A stretch of DNA of 64,000 nucleotides from Porphyra umbilicalis (GCA_002049455.2 KV918829.1:221157-285156); one strand, 5' to 3'. Shown: positions 22,281 through 32,602, numbered from the stretch's first letter. Notes: generated by a model from the sequence alone, not told the origin. Numbers and translations: made by a program.

Positions 22281-24362
22281 ATGGGGGGGGGAATGGAGAC
22301 CCCCCTGGTGTCGAGGTGCCTGGTGCCGGGGCGGATGAGATTACCCCCCCCCGGAGGCGGATCGTCGGTTGACGATCGCCACACCAGTGCCGGCACCACG
22401 GATGCGGGTGCCCGCGGGGCGCGGACTTTGTTCCAACCCTTGCCTCCGGGCCTCGATCCGACTGGGACTCGCCCCCCGGCAGGCGCCCCCTCGGGTAGTA
22501 CTCACCCCGAGGCGGTCCTGGCGGGTGCTGGCACTCATTTCGGCGTAGGACAGCTGCCCGACGTGACTACGTGGGGCGGTGGGTCTGTGCCACCACCGGC
22601 ACGGGAACCTGTGGGTGGGAGCTCTAGTCGTGCTCCCCCAGGTTCACGGAGTGCCAAGGGTGTCCCGGCGCTTGAGCACGGCGCCGGGACCCACGGTATC
22701 GGTCCCCCGGCCCTCGGGCCCGGTGGGAGATCCCCTCTCGGTGCTTGGGAGGGGGGGGCGATGCCAGGATCGGCACGGGAGCCTGCAGGCGGGAGCTCTT
22801 GTCGTGCTCCCCCAGGCTCACGGGGTGTCAGGAATGGCCCGGGTCTCGAGTGGCGAGACGCCGTGGCCGAGGTCGTTCGGTCCGAAGTTACCCTGTCGCT
22901 AGTTACGATGTTGAGGGGCTCTACGCCCAGGCCCGCTGAGCGGCGGGGCCGAGCCCGACGCTCTGCTCGTCGGCGCCGACGCGACAACTCGTCGTCGTCG
23001 TCGACCACTGACGTCTCCCGCTCGGGGGACGAGTCAGCAGTTGCGGCCCTACTTGGTGCGTTCCGTGCTACCCCCCCGCCGTCGACGGTGAGGGAGGGCA
23101 CTCGGGGTATTGACCCGAGGGCCCAACCGACTCCTGACTCGGCGGAGGGTGTGCAAGGCGGGGGAGCGGCGCGAGAGTTACCCCGGGGTATTGACCCGGG
23201 GTTCCCGACGCAATTCTCCTCCGCGACCGGTCCAGAGGCTGGGGGGTGGCCTACTCAAACCACCCCGACACCCCCGACTCGGGTGGTGCCGCCCAAGATT
23301 GTGGTGAACCACCCGTACTACCGGGTGATGTTCGATTGTGAGACCTACGCGCTAGACAACAAGTCGGTTGCCTACACGCGGCGCCAGGCCCGTACTCTGG
23401 CCCGGCGCAAGAAGGAGGTGGCTCATTCCTTCGGGGTGAACGACGAGTGGGATGGTTCCCCCCCGGCCAAAGTCTTCCAGTTCTTGCGCAAGTTTGCCAA
23501 GGCCTGTGACGACAACAACCTCTCCGAAGGCGAAGCCTTCTACATCCTTCAAGACTTTACGAAGGAACCTCTCAAGTCAGAGGTGATGATGGTTATGCCA
23601 ACTCGCCGGGCGGGTAACCCCGGCGAGGTCACTTCATACTTGGAGCTCATCAACTGGATGATTCGGCGTCACGTCGACGAGGCCTCGGTGGCTACTCTAG
23701 TCGAGACCCTGAACGTCGCGGTCCAACGGGACGACGAGGACGAGTTGTCCTTCGCCGAGCGCCTCCGCCGCCTCAACACCGAGTGCGGGTTCATGTACGG
23801 GGAGGGCGCCCTCAAAGGGCGCTTTGTGGAAGGTGTCCACCGCGCGGCGCGCGCCACGGTGCGCGAGCGCAACACCCCCGGCATGACTATGGCGGAGCTG
23901 GCTCGCGTCGCCCAGACTAAGGGCGACGAACACCGCTGGCTACGACTTGAGCAGCACAAGGAGCGGACCAAGGAGCGAGAAGCGCTCGCGGAGGAGGCCC
24001 GTCTCCGGCGGCAAGCTCGTGCGGCCGCCCTTCCCCGGATCACTGGGGGGACGCGGGGTTATCAACCACGGGACGCCCCTGTCCGGACCGTCGGTTCCGT
24101 GGGTGCCCCCACTCCGGGCCCCCGGTACGATGGACCCCGACCCAAGACTCCGGGCGGCTCGACTCCCGGGGGCAACGACAACTCGCGCTACCGCTCCCGA
24201 CCGAGGGATGGGCCTTCCCGACCCAAATCCCGGTCGGAAGAGTACCCTTGCTGGCAGTGCGGCAAGGTGGGCCATTGGGCCGAGGTGTGCCCCGACTTGG
24301 ACGCACGCGTACGCGACCGATTGGCCATAGCCAGTCGGTGGTCCCCTCTCGGGACATCCTAG
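22281..24362 (+). CDS. gag: Chromovirus Gag polyprotein
   Basis: This is a 693-codon frame. The first ATG (22281) is followed by a G run whose length differs in the second copy, so the ATG at 22293 is the safer start. About 330 residues of Pro/Gly/Ser-rich, arginine-rich disordered sequence precede the capsid-like helical domain (about residues 340-560: VMFDCETYALDNKSVAYTRR, then VFQFLRKFAKACDD, then VETLNVAVQRDDEDELSFAE). A basic stretch leads to one CCHC zinc knuckle, CWQCGKVGHWAEVC, near residue 657, which binds RNA in packaging. The frame ends 200 bp before the Pol frame, which is offset, so Pol needs a mechanism other than simple read-through. Confidence 0.9.
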   Translation: MGGGMETPLVSRCLVPGRMRLPPPGGGSSVDDRHTSAGTTDAGARGARTLFQPLPPGLDPTGTRPPAGAPSGSTHPEAVLAGAGTHFGVGQLPDVTTWGGGSVPPPAREPVGGSSSRAPPGSRSAKGVPALEHGAGTHGIGPPALGPGGRSPLGAWEGGAMPGSAREPAGGSSCRAPPGSRGVRNGPGLEWRDAVAEVVRSEVTLSLVTMLRGSTPRPAERRGRARRSARRRRRDNSSSSSTTDVSRSGDESAVAALLGAFRATPPPSTVREGTRGIDPRAQPTPDSAEGVQGGGAARELPRGIDPGFPTQFSSATGPEAGGWPTQTTPTPPTRVVPPKIVVNHPYYRVMFDCETYALDNKSVAYTRRQARTLARRKKEVAHSFGVNDEWDGSPPAKVFQFLRKFAKACDDNNLSEGEAFYILQDFTKEPLKSEVMMVMPTRRAGNPGEVTSYLELINWMIRRHVDEASVATLVETLNVAVQRDDEDELSFAERLRRLNTECGFMYGEGALKGRFVEGVHRAARATVRERNTPGMTMAELARVAQTKGDEHRWLRLEQHKERTKEREALAEEARLRRQARAAALPRITGGTRGYQPRDAPVRTVGSVGAPTPGPRYDGPRPKTPGGSTPGGNDNSRYRSRPRDGPSRPKSRSEEYPCWQCGKVGHWAEVCPDLDARVRDRLAIASRWSPLGTS

Positions 24363-24562
24363 GGCTCCCGCGATATCCCGCGAGCGGGCCGGCGAGTAGC
24401 CGTTGCCACTCCCCACGAGGACTCCAGCTCAAGCGGCGAGGAGTCAACGCCGCTTGAGAAGGGGGAACCGCGGACCGAGCCCGAGTGCGGACCCACCACC
24501 ACCTCTGAGTCCGAGGAGGGAAACGAGTAACCACCGGTGTTGGGCCCTCCCCGCGGCAACCG

Positions 24563-27500
24563 GTGGACCCAACCCGGGACGTGGATAAGATGCCAGTACG
24601 CATCCTATCCCGACCCAAGGGGATCCGCCCCCGGGACGCACCCCTCCCGAAGGGGGTAAGCGGCCAGAATGTGGTGGCCATCCTGACGGGGTCCAACTAC
24701 CAGGTGGCCAGTCGCGTCTGGCTGGACGCGGGGCGTGAGCTAGCCCTCCGCGTCATAGTCGACACGGGGTCGTGTGTCTCCCTAGTACGGGAAGCGCTAC
24801 TCCCCCCGGAGATGGAGGTGGCGCCCTTAGACGCGGCGACCGCCCAGTTGTTTGACGTGAATGGGGGACTCCTCCCCATCACGGGCACCGTGACTCTCAC
24901 GGTGCGAGTCGGCACTTACTCCACCCCAGTCACGTGTGGGGTAGTGCCGGGCATGTCGGTCCCCCTACTCCTAGGGACCGACTACACGGACGTCCATGTC
25001 CCCAACATCTGCGGGCCCAAGGGGTACATCCGGTTACTGAACGGATGTAGGGTCCCCATCCTCCGACGGGGTAAGACGGTGTCGTATGCCCGGGCGGACC
25101 AACCCAAGTCGGGGACCGCTAGTGAGGCTGACACCAAGGTGCACCTAGCACGCGAGGTGGTTATACCCCCGAGATCCCGGGGATACGTCCCAGTACAGAC
25201 GTCATTCCAAGGGAATGGGGTCATCACCCAGCGCCATCGGGTGTATGAGCGCCACCGCGTGCATGTTGCAACTGGCACCATGGACTGCACCGCCAACCAG
25301 ACGTGGTGGGTGGAGGTAACCCATACGGGGAACACGAGTAAGCGACTCCCCAAGGGCATGGTCATGGGGCATATGTCGGCCTACTCCGGTACGGTAGCCG
25401 CCATATCCCGAGAGGACTGGGCTGCACTCAGCCCCAGTCCGACCACCGCGCCCGACGCAACGGACCCCGTGGAGGAGCCCCACGTTCATACTTCGAACGT
25501 GCCCGAGGGGCTGCGGCCTCAAGTGCTCGCCCTACTGGAGAAGCACCGAGCCCTCTGGAGTGGGCACTTGGGCTCCATCAAGGCCACGGAGCACCGGATC
25601 GAGTTGAAGCCGGGCTCCAAGCCCGTCCGGCTCAACCCCTACCGGATGGGTCCCCGAACTAGGGAACTCATCAAGGCCCAAGTCGACCGAATGCTCAAGC
25701 TCGAAGTTATAGAGCTCAGCCAGAGTGAATGGGCTAGCCCGGTGGTACTCATCCCGAAGCCCGATGGGAGTCCTCGGTTCTGCATCGACTATCGGCAGTT
25801 GAACGAGCGCACAGTACGCGACTCGTATCCACTACCCCGGATGGACGACTGCCCCGACTCCTTAGGGGATGCACAGTTCTTCTCCACGTTGGACTGCAAC
25901 GCGGGGTACTGGCAGATCCCCCTAGCCGAGGAGGATAAGCCGAAGACGGCATTCACTTGCCACTGCGGGACGTACCAGTGTAAGCGTCTTCCGTTTGGCC
26001 TGTGCAATGCCCCTGCCACTTTCCAGCGGGCTATTGACATGATCCTATCCGGAGTCAAGTGGCAGAATGTGCTCGTCTACTTAGACGACCTCATCATCTT
26101 CTCCGCCGATGCCGAGTCGCACCTGTCCCACTTGGACACGGTGCTCACCTTACTCGGGAAGCACGGGGTCACACTCAAGGCACAGAAGTGCCACCTCTTT
26201 ACTAATGAGGTGGAGTACCTTGGCCATGTAGTACGGCCAGGACGCTTGAGTGTTAACGAGAAGAACCTCAAGGCCATCAAGAAGGCCAGCTTCCCCCAGA
26301 CCCAAACCCAACTTAGGAGTTTCCTGGGGATGTGCAATGTCTACCGTCGGTTCACGGTAGACTTCGCTAAGACCGCGAAGCCGCTGAACAACTTGAACAG
26401 CGTAAAGCTTCCTAAGCGGTTGAGTCCCCCTACTCCGGAGGAACAGAACGCGTTCGACAAACTACGCGAACAGCTATGCCACCCGCCCATCCTTGCGATA
26501 CCGCGCAAGGAGGGGAAGTACATCATCGATGTGGACGCGAGCTACGACCAGCTAGGGTGCTGCCTACTGCAGCAGCAACCCGATGGCAAGTACCTGCCCG
26601 TAGGCTACTTCAGTAAGGGCCTACTACCGGCGGAGAAGAACTACACCGTCACCGAGATTGAGGGACTAGGTGTGGTGTGGGCGGTCGGTTTACTACGACC
26701 GTACATCGAAGGCACCAAGTTCCTCATCCGGTGTGACCACAAGGCACTGAAGTGGATACTAACCACGACGGCCTGCACCAACAATCGACTCAATCGTTGG
26801 CGCATCCTCCTCTCGGAGTTCGACTATGATGTGGAGTACAATCCCGGCCCCCAACATGCGGTGGCCGACGCCCTGTCCCGCATCCCGACTGAGGGGCTGG
26901 ACATGGGACCCATCTCCCAGGAGATCCCCACAGTCGGGGTGACCACTCGATCGGGGGCGGTACTCGACCCCCGACTCCCCGAGAACAGGGAGACTGTCCG
27001 CATACCCCTGGGCGAACTAGTCCAGAAGCAGGCGACAGACGAGTTCTGTCAGGGGGTCAAGAAGTTACTTGACACCCCCACCCCCACGCGCTTCTACGAG
27101 AACGCAGACGGGTTGTTGTGCCGTCGCGGACACCGCGAGGGGACCCAGCAGGTACTGGTCCCCCAGTCGCTAGTCAAGGACGTATTACGGGCAGAGCACT
27201 CCTCCCCCTTGGCTGCGCATCCAGGTGGGACGCGCATGTACCAGACCCTGCGGGACCAATACTACTGGCCCTCGCTGGCGATGGATGTGTTCGGGTGGGT
27301 GGCAGCATGCCCCACCTGTGCTAAGAACCGGCTCATGGGTACGCAGAGTAAAGCGTTCATGAGGTTGTTCCCCGCGACGGAACCCTTCGCACCTCTGGCC
27401 ATTGACTTACTTGGCCCCCTGCCCAGGACCCCCGAAGGATATGAGTATATCCTAGTTATTTGTGACCGATTTACTAAGGTCACTCGGGCGGTCCCGCTTC

Positions 27501-28483
27501 GTGACATCACGGCTCTGGATGTTCTCAGCGCATTCCTCGACACGTGGGTTGCTAGCTATGGGATCTCCGATTCAGTTCTATCGGATAACGGACCCCAATT
27601 TGCTGCCGTACTCTGGCAAGGGGTACTCAAGACCCTGGGTATTGACACTAACTATGCCACCCCGTACCACCCACAAACTAATGGGCAGGTCGAACGGTTT
27701 AATAAGACCATAGTTAAGCAACTACGCCACTACGTAAGTGACCACGTAGTTACGTGGTCCCGATACTTAAGCCTGGTAGTAACGGCTTACAATTCGCAAG
27801 TGCATAGTAGCACCGGGCAGATCCCCTTTGCGTTCGTAAGCCCCCGACGGCTTACTCCCGTGGCCCTCGAGCGACTTACAGCGGGTACCGACACCGGAGA
27901 GATAGTAACCCCCGGGCGAGCCAAAGAGAATTTCCTCCAGCGCCTTGAGTCCCTTATCCCCCTAGTACGGGGGACCATGGAGAAGGCACAGGCCCGGTAC
28001 AAACGAGCATTCGACAAGCGCGTGCAGACTCGCCGCGAAGCGCTCCAAGTCGGAGACTGGGTATTCGTGAACTCCCACGAGAACCAGGGGGGTAAGCTCG
28101 TCTTCAAGACACTGGGACCCTACCAGATCTTGAAGACAGACGGGCGTCGGCTTACCATCGAAAGTGACGATGGTATCCGGACCATCAATGGGAACCACGC
28201 CACCCGGGCCCCGAAACCACCCGAGGGGGACCCGGCGTGGGCGCGGGCACCGGCCGCGTGGCGGGTCCCGTCCCTCCCCTCATCGGCCAGTAAACCGATT
28301 GAGGCTGTCTTCGACCGCTTTGTCGGACAGGGGTACGATGACCAAGAGCGACTCATGCTCAAGGTCAGGTGGTTCGGGTATGGACCCCGGGAGGACTCCT
28401 GGCACTATGTGGAGGACCTCCCGGCTGAGAAGGTCCGCCAGCACTGTGTGCGGCACCGGCTCACAATGAGAGGAAGGGTATAA
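24563..28483 (+). CDS. pol: Chromovirus Pol polyprotein (PR-RT-RH-INT-chromodomain)
   Basis: About 1306 codons are open from a GTG at 24563; the first ATG is at 24590. The aspartic protease shows VIVDTGSCVSLV (Asp near residue 67). The reverse transcriptase has IDYRQLN, LPFGLCNAPATFQR and the catalytic YLDD at residue 506. RNase H follows (IIDVDASYDQLGC, then CDHKALKWIL). The integrase has the HHCC zinc finger (ending CPTCAKNR) and a DD35E core: Asp948 (IDLLGP), Asp1008 (SDNGPQF) and Glu1044 (NGQVERFN). Residues about 1246-1300 form a chromodomain-like end (LMLKVRWFGYGPREDSWHY), which in chromoviruses guides integration to marked chromatin. All catalytic residues are present and the frame is unbroken, so the copy may be active. 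Expression relative to Gag probably uses reinitiation, splicing or an unseen start, because a 200-bp gap and a frame change lie between. Confidence 0.93.
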   Translation: MDPTRDVDKMPVRILSRPKGIRPRDAPLPKGVSGQNVVAILTGSNYQVASRVWLDAGRELALRVIVDTGSCVSLVREALLPPEMEVAPLDAATAQLFDVNGGLLPITGTVTLTVRVGTYSTPVTCGVVPGMSVPLLLGTDYTDVHVPNICGPKGYIRLLNGCRVPILRRGKTVSYARADQPKSGTASEADTKVHLAREVVIPPRSRGYVPVQTSFQGNGVITQRHRVYERHRVHVATGTMDCTANQTWWVEVTHTGNTSKRLPKGMVMGHMSAYSGTVAAISREDWAALSPSPTTAPDATDPVEEPHVHTSNVPEGLRPQVLALLEKHRALWSGHLGSIKATEHRIELKPGSKPVRLNPYRMGPRTRELIKAQVDRMLKLEVIELSQSEWASPVVLIPKPDGSPRFCIDYRQLNERTVRDSYPLPRMDDCPDSLGDAQFFSTLDCNAGYWQIPLAEEDKPKTAFTCHCGTYQCKRLPFGLCNAPATFQRAIDMILSGVKWQNVLVYLDDLIIFSADAESHLSHLDTVLTLLGKHGVTLKAQKCHLFTNEVEYLGHVVRPGRLSVNEKNLKAIKKASFPQTQTQLRSFLGMCNVYRRFTVDFAKTAKPLNNLNSVKLPKRLSPPTPEEQNAFDKLREQLCHPPILAIPRKEGKYIIDVDASYDQLGCCLLQQQPDGKYLPVGYFSKGLLPAEKNYTVTEIEGLGVVWAVGLLRPYIEGTKFLIRCDHKALKWILTTTACTNNRLNRWRILLSEFDYDVEYNPGPQHAVADALSRIPTEGLDMGPISQEIPTVGVTTRSGAVLDPRLPENRETVRIPLGELVQKQATDEFCQGVKKLLDTPTPTRFYENADGLLCRRGHREGTQQVLVPQSLVKDVLRAEHSSPLAAHPGGTRMYQTLRDQYYWPSLAMDVFGWVAACPTCAKNRLMGTQSKAFMRLFPATEPFAPLAIDLLGPLPRTPEGYEYILVICDRFTKVTRAVPLRDITALDVLSAFLDTWVASYGISDSVLSDNGPQFAAVLWQGVLKTLGIDTNYATPYHPQTNGQVERFNKTIVKQLRHYVSDHVVTWSRYLSLVVTAYNSQVHSSTGQIPFAFVSPRRLTPVALERLTAGTDTGEIVTPGRAKENFLQRLESLIPLVRGTMEKAQARYKRAFDKRVQTRREALQVGDWVFVNSHENQGGKLVFKTLGPYQILKTDGRRLTIESDDGIRTINGNHATRAPKPPEGDPAWARAPAAWRVPSLPSSASKPIEAVFDRFVGQGYDDQERLMLKVRWFGYGPREDSWHYVEDLPAEKVRQHCVRHRLTMRGRV

Positions 28484-28620
28484 AACAACTAACAACCCCC
28501 AGTATGGGGTACCCCTCGCACACACCCCCGACAATAGATCCAACCCAACTAGGGACAAGCCCACCGGGGGCCGGGTCGCGCCTCACTGAGCGCCCCGGCG
28601 CCCCACTCAAACCTGGGTAC

Positions 28621-30966
28621 CTACTCCCTACCCGGCGAGCGCGGGCGGTCGTCGCGGACGTACCCCCCAAACTGGTCGTAACCCGAATGGTCCGGGTACT
28701 CCTGGGCCGACCCCCGGTCCGAGGGGCCCGGCCCCCACGACGAGCGCGGCACCCTACTCGGTGCCTCCCCCGCCGCGGAGAACCCCCCACCAGTGGAGGG
28801 GTAGCCGCCCCCATGGTAGGGCGCGGCTGAGCCCGCATGCTCCCCGGCGTACGGGACCCGACTGGGGCCCCCGCCCGCCGAAGTCCCGGCGGGCCCAGCC
28901 GCCACCCGCTGGCCATGCCCCTCCAAGCGGAAGGCCATCTGGTACCCGATGGCCTCTGGCGTGGTGTCCACCAGGAACTGCGCGGCTGCGGCAGACCGGG
29001 GGGACGAGGAGTCCCGCAGTACGGACCCCGCCGCCCGGGTGACCCACGCCAGGGTGTCCACCAGGGAGGCAACTATCGCCTCCCCATGGGCCACCCTCAG
29101 CGCCCCCGCCGCACTTGGGTAGGTGGTTGCCAAGGCGAGGGCGCACCACGGGGTGACGTACCCCCAGCTGAGGCTCTGCCCCGGCCCAAGGGACGGGTAG
29201 TACGGCACCCCCGGCGGGGCGAACGTCGGACGGCCCGACCGCCCAGCGGGGGATGCCCCCGCCCGGGTGGTCCGCCGGACAGCGCTTCCACGAGCAGGGG
29301 GGCGCTCGGCAGTACCTCGGGTACGCTTGCGCTGCTGGGGGGCACTGGCCCCCGGCGCACCCCAACCCGAGCTCGGTGGGGGCGACGTCGCCGTTACCCC
29401 CGCCGAGTAGGGGTAGGCCAGGTCACCCAGGCCCTCGCAGAGGCCTATGCGCCCGGCCACCAGGCGTGTGTCACAGTGGACAAACGCCCGAGGCGCCTCG
29501 CCCTCCTCCCCGCTAACTCGGCGGGCCAGGTAGGGCCCGGCCGCCTCCCAGTCCAAAGACTGGTGAAGGTCCAGCAACTCGCTGAGGTAGGCGTGCGCGT
29601 CCGGGCCGGCCCCCTCCGCCACGTTGGCGAGGCGGAGCCCCACCAGACGCCCCACTATGGCGGCTGGCAGGTGCCAGAGGTACCCCTTAGTCCGGGCGGA
29701 GGCATACCACACCCCCACTACCTCCAGTACCCACTGGGTAGCGAGGATGGCCGCCGCCGGGGTAGACTCCCCCCGGCGGAGCGCAGTGCCAAAGTAGGCC
29801 ACTATGCGCGGCATCCGGGCCGGGAACCCGAAGGGCACCTCCATGGCCGACCACCAGGACGGCGTCGGGACGTAGTATGCCCGACGCGTCGAGGTGTGGA
29901 CCTGGGAACTCTCCACTTGAGAGGCCCGCACCAGGATGCCCGACGCGTCCCGCACCCGGCGTTCGGTGCGGGCGTCCTGGTGGTGGAAGTGGGGGTCCGT
30001 CTCCCCCAAGTACGGGGGGGAGCAACACGCCCACTCCCACGCCACGACGGGCGGCACGTCGTCGGCGGTGGCCCCGTCCATCACATTGGACAGGCGCGCG
30101 GCCACGCGCTCCACCCACGGCGCGTCCCCCGCCTCCTGTAGGGCGGGGAGGTCCGTGGCCACCCCGGAAGGCAGTTCGTACTGCACGGGGTGGCGCGCCA
30201 GCCAGCGCTGCCAAGCCGGGCCCTGCTTGGGTAGCGGGATCGCCGAGTAAAGCGCCCGCAAGCGGCACTCCCCCATCTGACTGGGGGCAGCCGGGGGCGT
30301 CCACTGAACCAACGCCCCCGGCTCCGCAAGCCCCGCCTCCCCCACTGCCGGTAGGCGCTCCCGGCACGGCACCGGCGGGGGGGACTCCTGCTCCATGGGA
30401 TCATCCCCCGCCTCGCCCGGCTCCGCTGCCGCCGCCGGGGGAGTGGCCGGCCGGCTGGGCGGCAGCGGCACGCGCGCCGCCACCGCGCGGGACCCGACCG
30501 CGTCCTCCCCGGCCGACCGCGTCGGCGCACTTGACGCGCGGGAGGCCGACGCCGACCCCGCCGACGACTTGGACCGGCGGGGGGGAGGCGGCGGTTGGGT
30601 TGCTTGACTCCCCGCCGCCGACGACTCCCGGCTCGGGGGCGCGGCGTTGGCCTGGCGCGCCCGGCGGGCTGCCTTGCCCCGGGACGCCGCCACGGCCGCG
30701 CCACTTGACTTGGTGGCGCCGGCCGGCGTGGCCGTTGCCGACGCCGCCGCCCCGCCAACCCGCGGGGTGGCCGCCGTCGAGGCCTTGGCCTTGGGGGCGC
30801 CCATACTCCCCGGCGTCCCGCCCACCCGCGGGGATCCCGCCGCAGGGCTGCCCGACTTGGCCGTGGCCGACGCCGGCGTCCCACTCGGCACCGGCGTGGC
30901 GCGCCCCGCACTTGGGAAAGCCATCTCCTCGGTCGGCGCCGCTGCAGTCGACCGCGAGGAGGCCAT
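28621..30966 (-). CDS. Antisense accessory gene of the chromovirus, function unknown
   Basis: An ATG at 30966 opens 781 codons on the strand opposite gag-pol, between pol and the 3' LTR. Its stop lies 137 bp from the pol stop, so the two genes converge. Residues 1-225 are Ala/Pro/Ser-rich and probably disordered. Residues about 230-520 look folded and are rich in Trp, Tyr and Leu (for example PSWWSAMEVPFGFPARMP and TQWVLEVVGVWYASA). A basic linker follows (KRTRGTAERP...VRRTTRAG), then a second apolar stretch and a Gly/Tyr/Ser-rich tail. The segment STRRAYYVPTPSWWSAMEV...FGTALRRGESTP faintly recalls the SAM-like DNA-binding domain of tyrosine recombinases, but no R-H-R-Y catalytic residues follow, so this is speculation. 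A TATA-like box lies about 155 bp upstream. Antisense ORFs at this position are known in some plant Gypsy lineages; I cannot say whether this one is related. Confidence 0.78.
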   Translation of the reverse strand: MASSRSTAAAPTEEMAFPSAGRATPVPSGTPASATAKSGSPAAGSPRVGGTPGSMGAPKAKASTAATPRVGGAAASATATPAGATKSSGAAVAASRGKAARRARQANAAPPSRESSAAGSQATQPPPPPRRSKSSAGSASASRASSAPTRSAGEDAVGSRAVAARVPLPPSRPATPPAAAAEPGEAGDDPMEQESPPPVPCRERLPAVGEAGLAEPGALVQWTPPAAPSQMGECRLRALYSAIPLPKQGPAWQRWLARHPVQYELPSGVATDLPALQEAGDAPWVERVAARLSNVMDGATADDVPPVVAWEWACCSPPYLGETDPHFHHQDARTERRVRDASGILVRASQVESSQVHTSTRRAYYVPTPSWWSAMEVPFGFPARMPRIVAYFGTALRRGESTPAAAILATQWVLEVVGVWYASARTKGYLWHLPAAIVGRLVGLRLANVAEGAGPDAHAYLSELLDLHQSLDWEAAGPYLARRVSGEEGEAPRAFVHCDTRLVAGRIGLCEGLGDLAYPYSAGVTATSPPPSSGWGAPGASAPQQRKRTRGTAERPPARGSAVRRTTRAGASPAGRSGRPTFAPPGVPYYPSLGPGQSLSWGYVTPWCALALATTYPSAAGALRVAHGEAIVASLVDTLAWVTRAAGSVLRDSSSPRSAAAAQFLVDTTPEAIGYQMAFRLEGHGQRVAAGPAGTSAGGGPSRVPYAGEHAGSAAPYHGGGYPSTGGGFSAAGEAPSRVPRSSWGPGPSDRGSAQEYPDHSGYDQFGGYVRDDRPRSPGRE

Positions 30967-31120
30967 AGCCGCCGCGCCCGAGTAAAGGGGGCGGCGAGGG
31001 GGAGGGGGGTGCCCCGCGCGGTGAGGGACGCGGGGGGAGGCTCTCAACTTGAGTAGCGGTGGAGGGGGAGACGGTGACGGTCGGCAGTGGACGGCGTCCC
31101 CGTCTGACCCCCGCCTACCC

Positions 31121-31130
31121 CCTTTTTATG
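31121..31130 (-). promoter_or_regulatory. TATA-like box for the antisense gene
   Basis: On the minus strand the sequence is CATAAAAAGG, the only AT-rich hexamer in a very GC-rich 600-bp leader. It lies about 155 bp upstream of the antisense ATG at 30966 and points towards it, leaving room for a 5' leader of about 125 bases. Confidence 0.5.
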
Positions 31131-31554
31131 GGCCCCTGTGTGGGGACAGGGGCCCTTACCCCGGGCCCCCTCAGCCCCACCCCGCGGGCCACTCCCCCTG
31201 GACGACTCCCCACGGGGGGGGGCCGCGCGACAGCCCCCGAGGTGGGGGGGCGGGCGGATGCCATACTGGGCACCCGCCCCCCTGTTGGCCCGCCGGGCAC
31301 GGTTAGCGGGCCCGCGCCGGACACGCGGCAGCACCCCTGGCTCCCGCGGCCGTGTCCACCATACGGCAACGGCGCGTACCCCCTTGCCCCGGCGGGGGGC
31401 GCCCCCACGATCCGGGGCCGCCATCGCTGGCGAGGACCGGGGCAGCACCCGGGCCCCACACTGGGGAGCCCGGCGGTCGCTGTCCTGGCCCGCCCGCTCC
31501 ACTCGGGCGGGCCCGCCCCCCCTGGCTCTGGGCCGCCGGGACGGCGACCCCTTT

Positions 31555-31566
31555 AGAAGGGGGAAT
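31555..31566 (+). promoter_or_regulatory. Polypurine tract of the chromovirus
   Basis: AGAAGGGGGAAT abuts the 3' LTR start at 31567, the position expected for the plus-strand primer. Confidence 0.75.
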
Positions 31567-32295
31567 TGTGACGGTCCGTCACTTGGCCCCCACACTCCGG
31601 GATCCAGATTCCCCGGAAATATGCCCCACTGACGCATATTTCAAATTGTTCCGTTGGCGACCCACTTGTGCTCATCTCGTGGCTCACCAACCACAACCGC
31701 AATCCCAATACTTCCCTGTGATTCATAACCCCCTCGAGCGGGCCCCTACTTAAGGGCCTAATTTTGTGTAAACCCCACTTGGATTAGCGACTTATGTTAC
31801 TTTGTGCCCCTGACTCCGGGGCACCGCGCGGGTGTCACGTAGCACCCTTCCCCCCGCCTCTACTCAAGGCGGTATTCGAAGCTTCGGCCGTCCTCCGAGT
31901 TATGAGCCCAGTGGGCCCTGAGGAGAGGGCTTTCCGTGGGTCTTTTGAGGGTGTCTGAGAAGGGTTTTCCGAGGGTCCTTTGAGGGAGTCTGGGGAGGGT
32001 TTTCCGAGGGTCCTTTGAGGGTGTCTGAGGAGGGTTTTCCGAGGTTCCGAGGGGAACGGACGGGATAAGAGGGTGAGGCGTGAGTGTCGCCTCGAGGCCT
32101 TCGACGCGGGCAAGTAAACTTCCGGTCACACAACTCGTGTTTGTCGCTCGGGGCGCCTTCCCCCGGTCGACGCCGTGCGTGTGTGCTCTTCGGGGTTTCC
32201 TTCCGGGGCGGGTATTCCCCGACAGGACTACCCGGCGACACGGTTTGGCTCGCCCTCCCCCCAGCTGGGTGGGGTGGGCTGAGCGTGTTGTCGCA
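31567..32295 (+). repeat. 3' LTR of the chromovirus
   Basis: The length is identical to the 5' LTR (729 bp) with about six differences. It ends TGTTGTCGCA, one base changed from the TCACA terminus. It is followed by a C run rather than a copy of the left flank. Confidence 0.92.
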
Positions 32296-32602
32296 CCCCC
32301 CCCACCCACCCATTCTCTAGTGTCACAGAGAGGATTCATAGTCGACTCAATCTCTTCTCTCTTCAGTGGCACGGCCTCCGCACTGCCAAGAAGGTCCTCA
32401 TCTTTTTCAGCCGTCCACCAACGCAGTCGCTCTACGCACCCCCCTCATCACATCCCTCCCCCTGCCCCGTCCCACCGCACTACCTCGGTTATATTCTTAA
32501 CACAGCAACCTACAAGCCCTCCACCCACGGCAGGCCCAGTGCCTTCACAATCTCGATATGACGCTCACACCCTGCCACATACGCCGTCTGGTCGGAGGCA
32601 GT

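Larger units (their letters stand above)
21383..32295 (+). mobile_element. Full-length Ty3/gypsy chromovirus with an antisense accessory gene
   Basis: Two 729-bp LTRs (21383-22111 and 31567-32295) differ at only about six positions by eye, so insertion was recent. Between them lie a primer-binding site, gag, pol in the order PR-RT-RH-INT with a C-terminal chromodomain, a 781-codon gene on the opposite strand, and a polypurine tract. The element is 10.9 kb, long for a chromovirus, and the excess is the antisense gene region. The 5-bp flanks (GCGTA on the left, CCCCC on the right) do not match, so one side has been rearranged since insertion. Confidence 0.93.
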
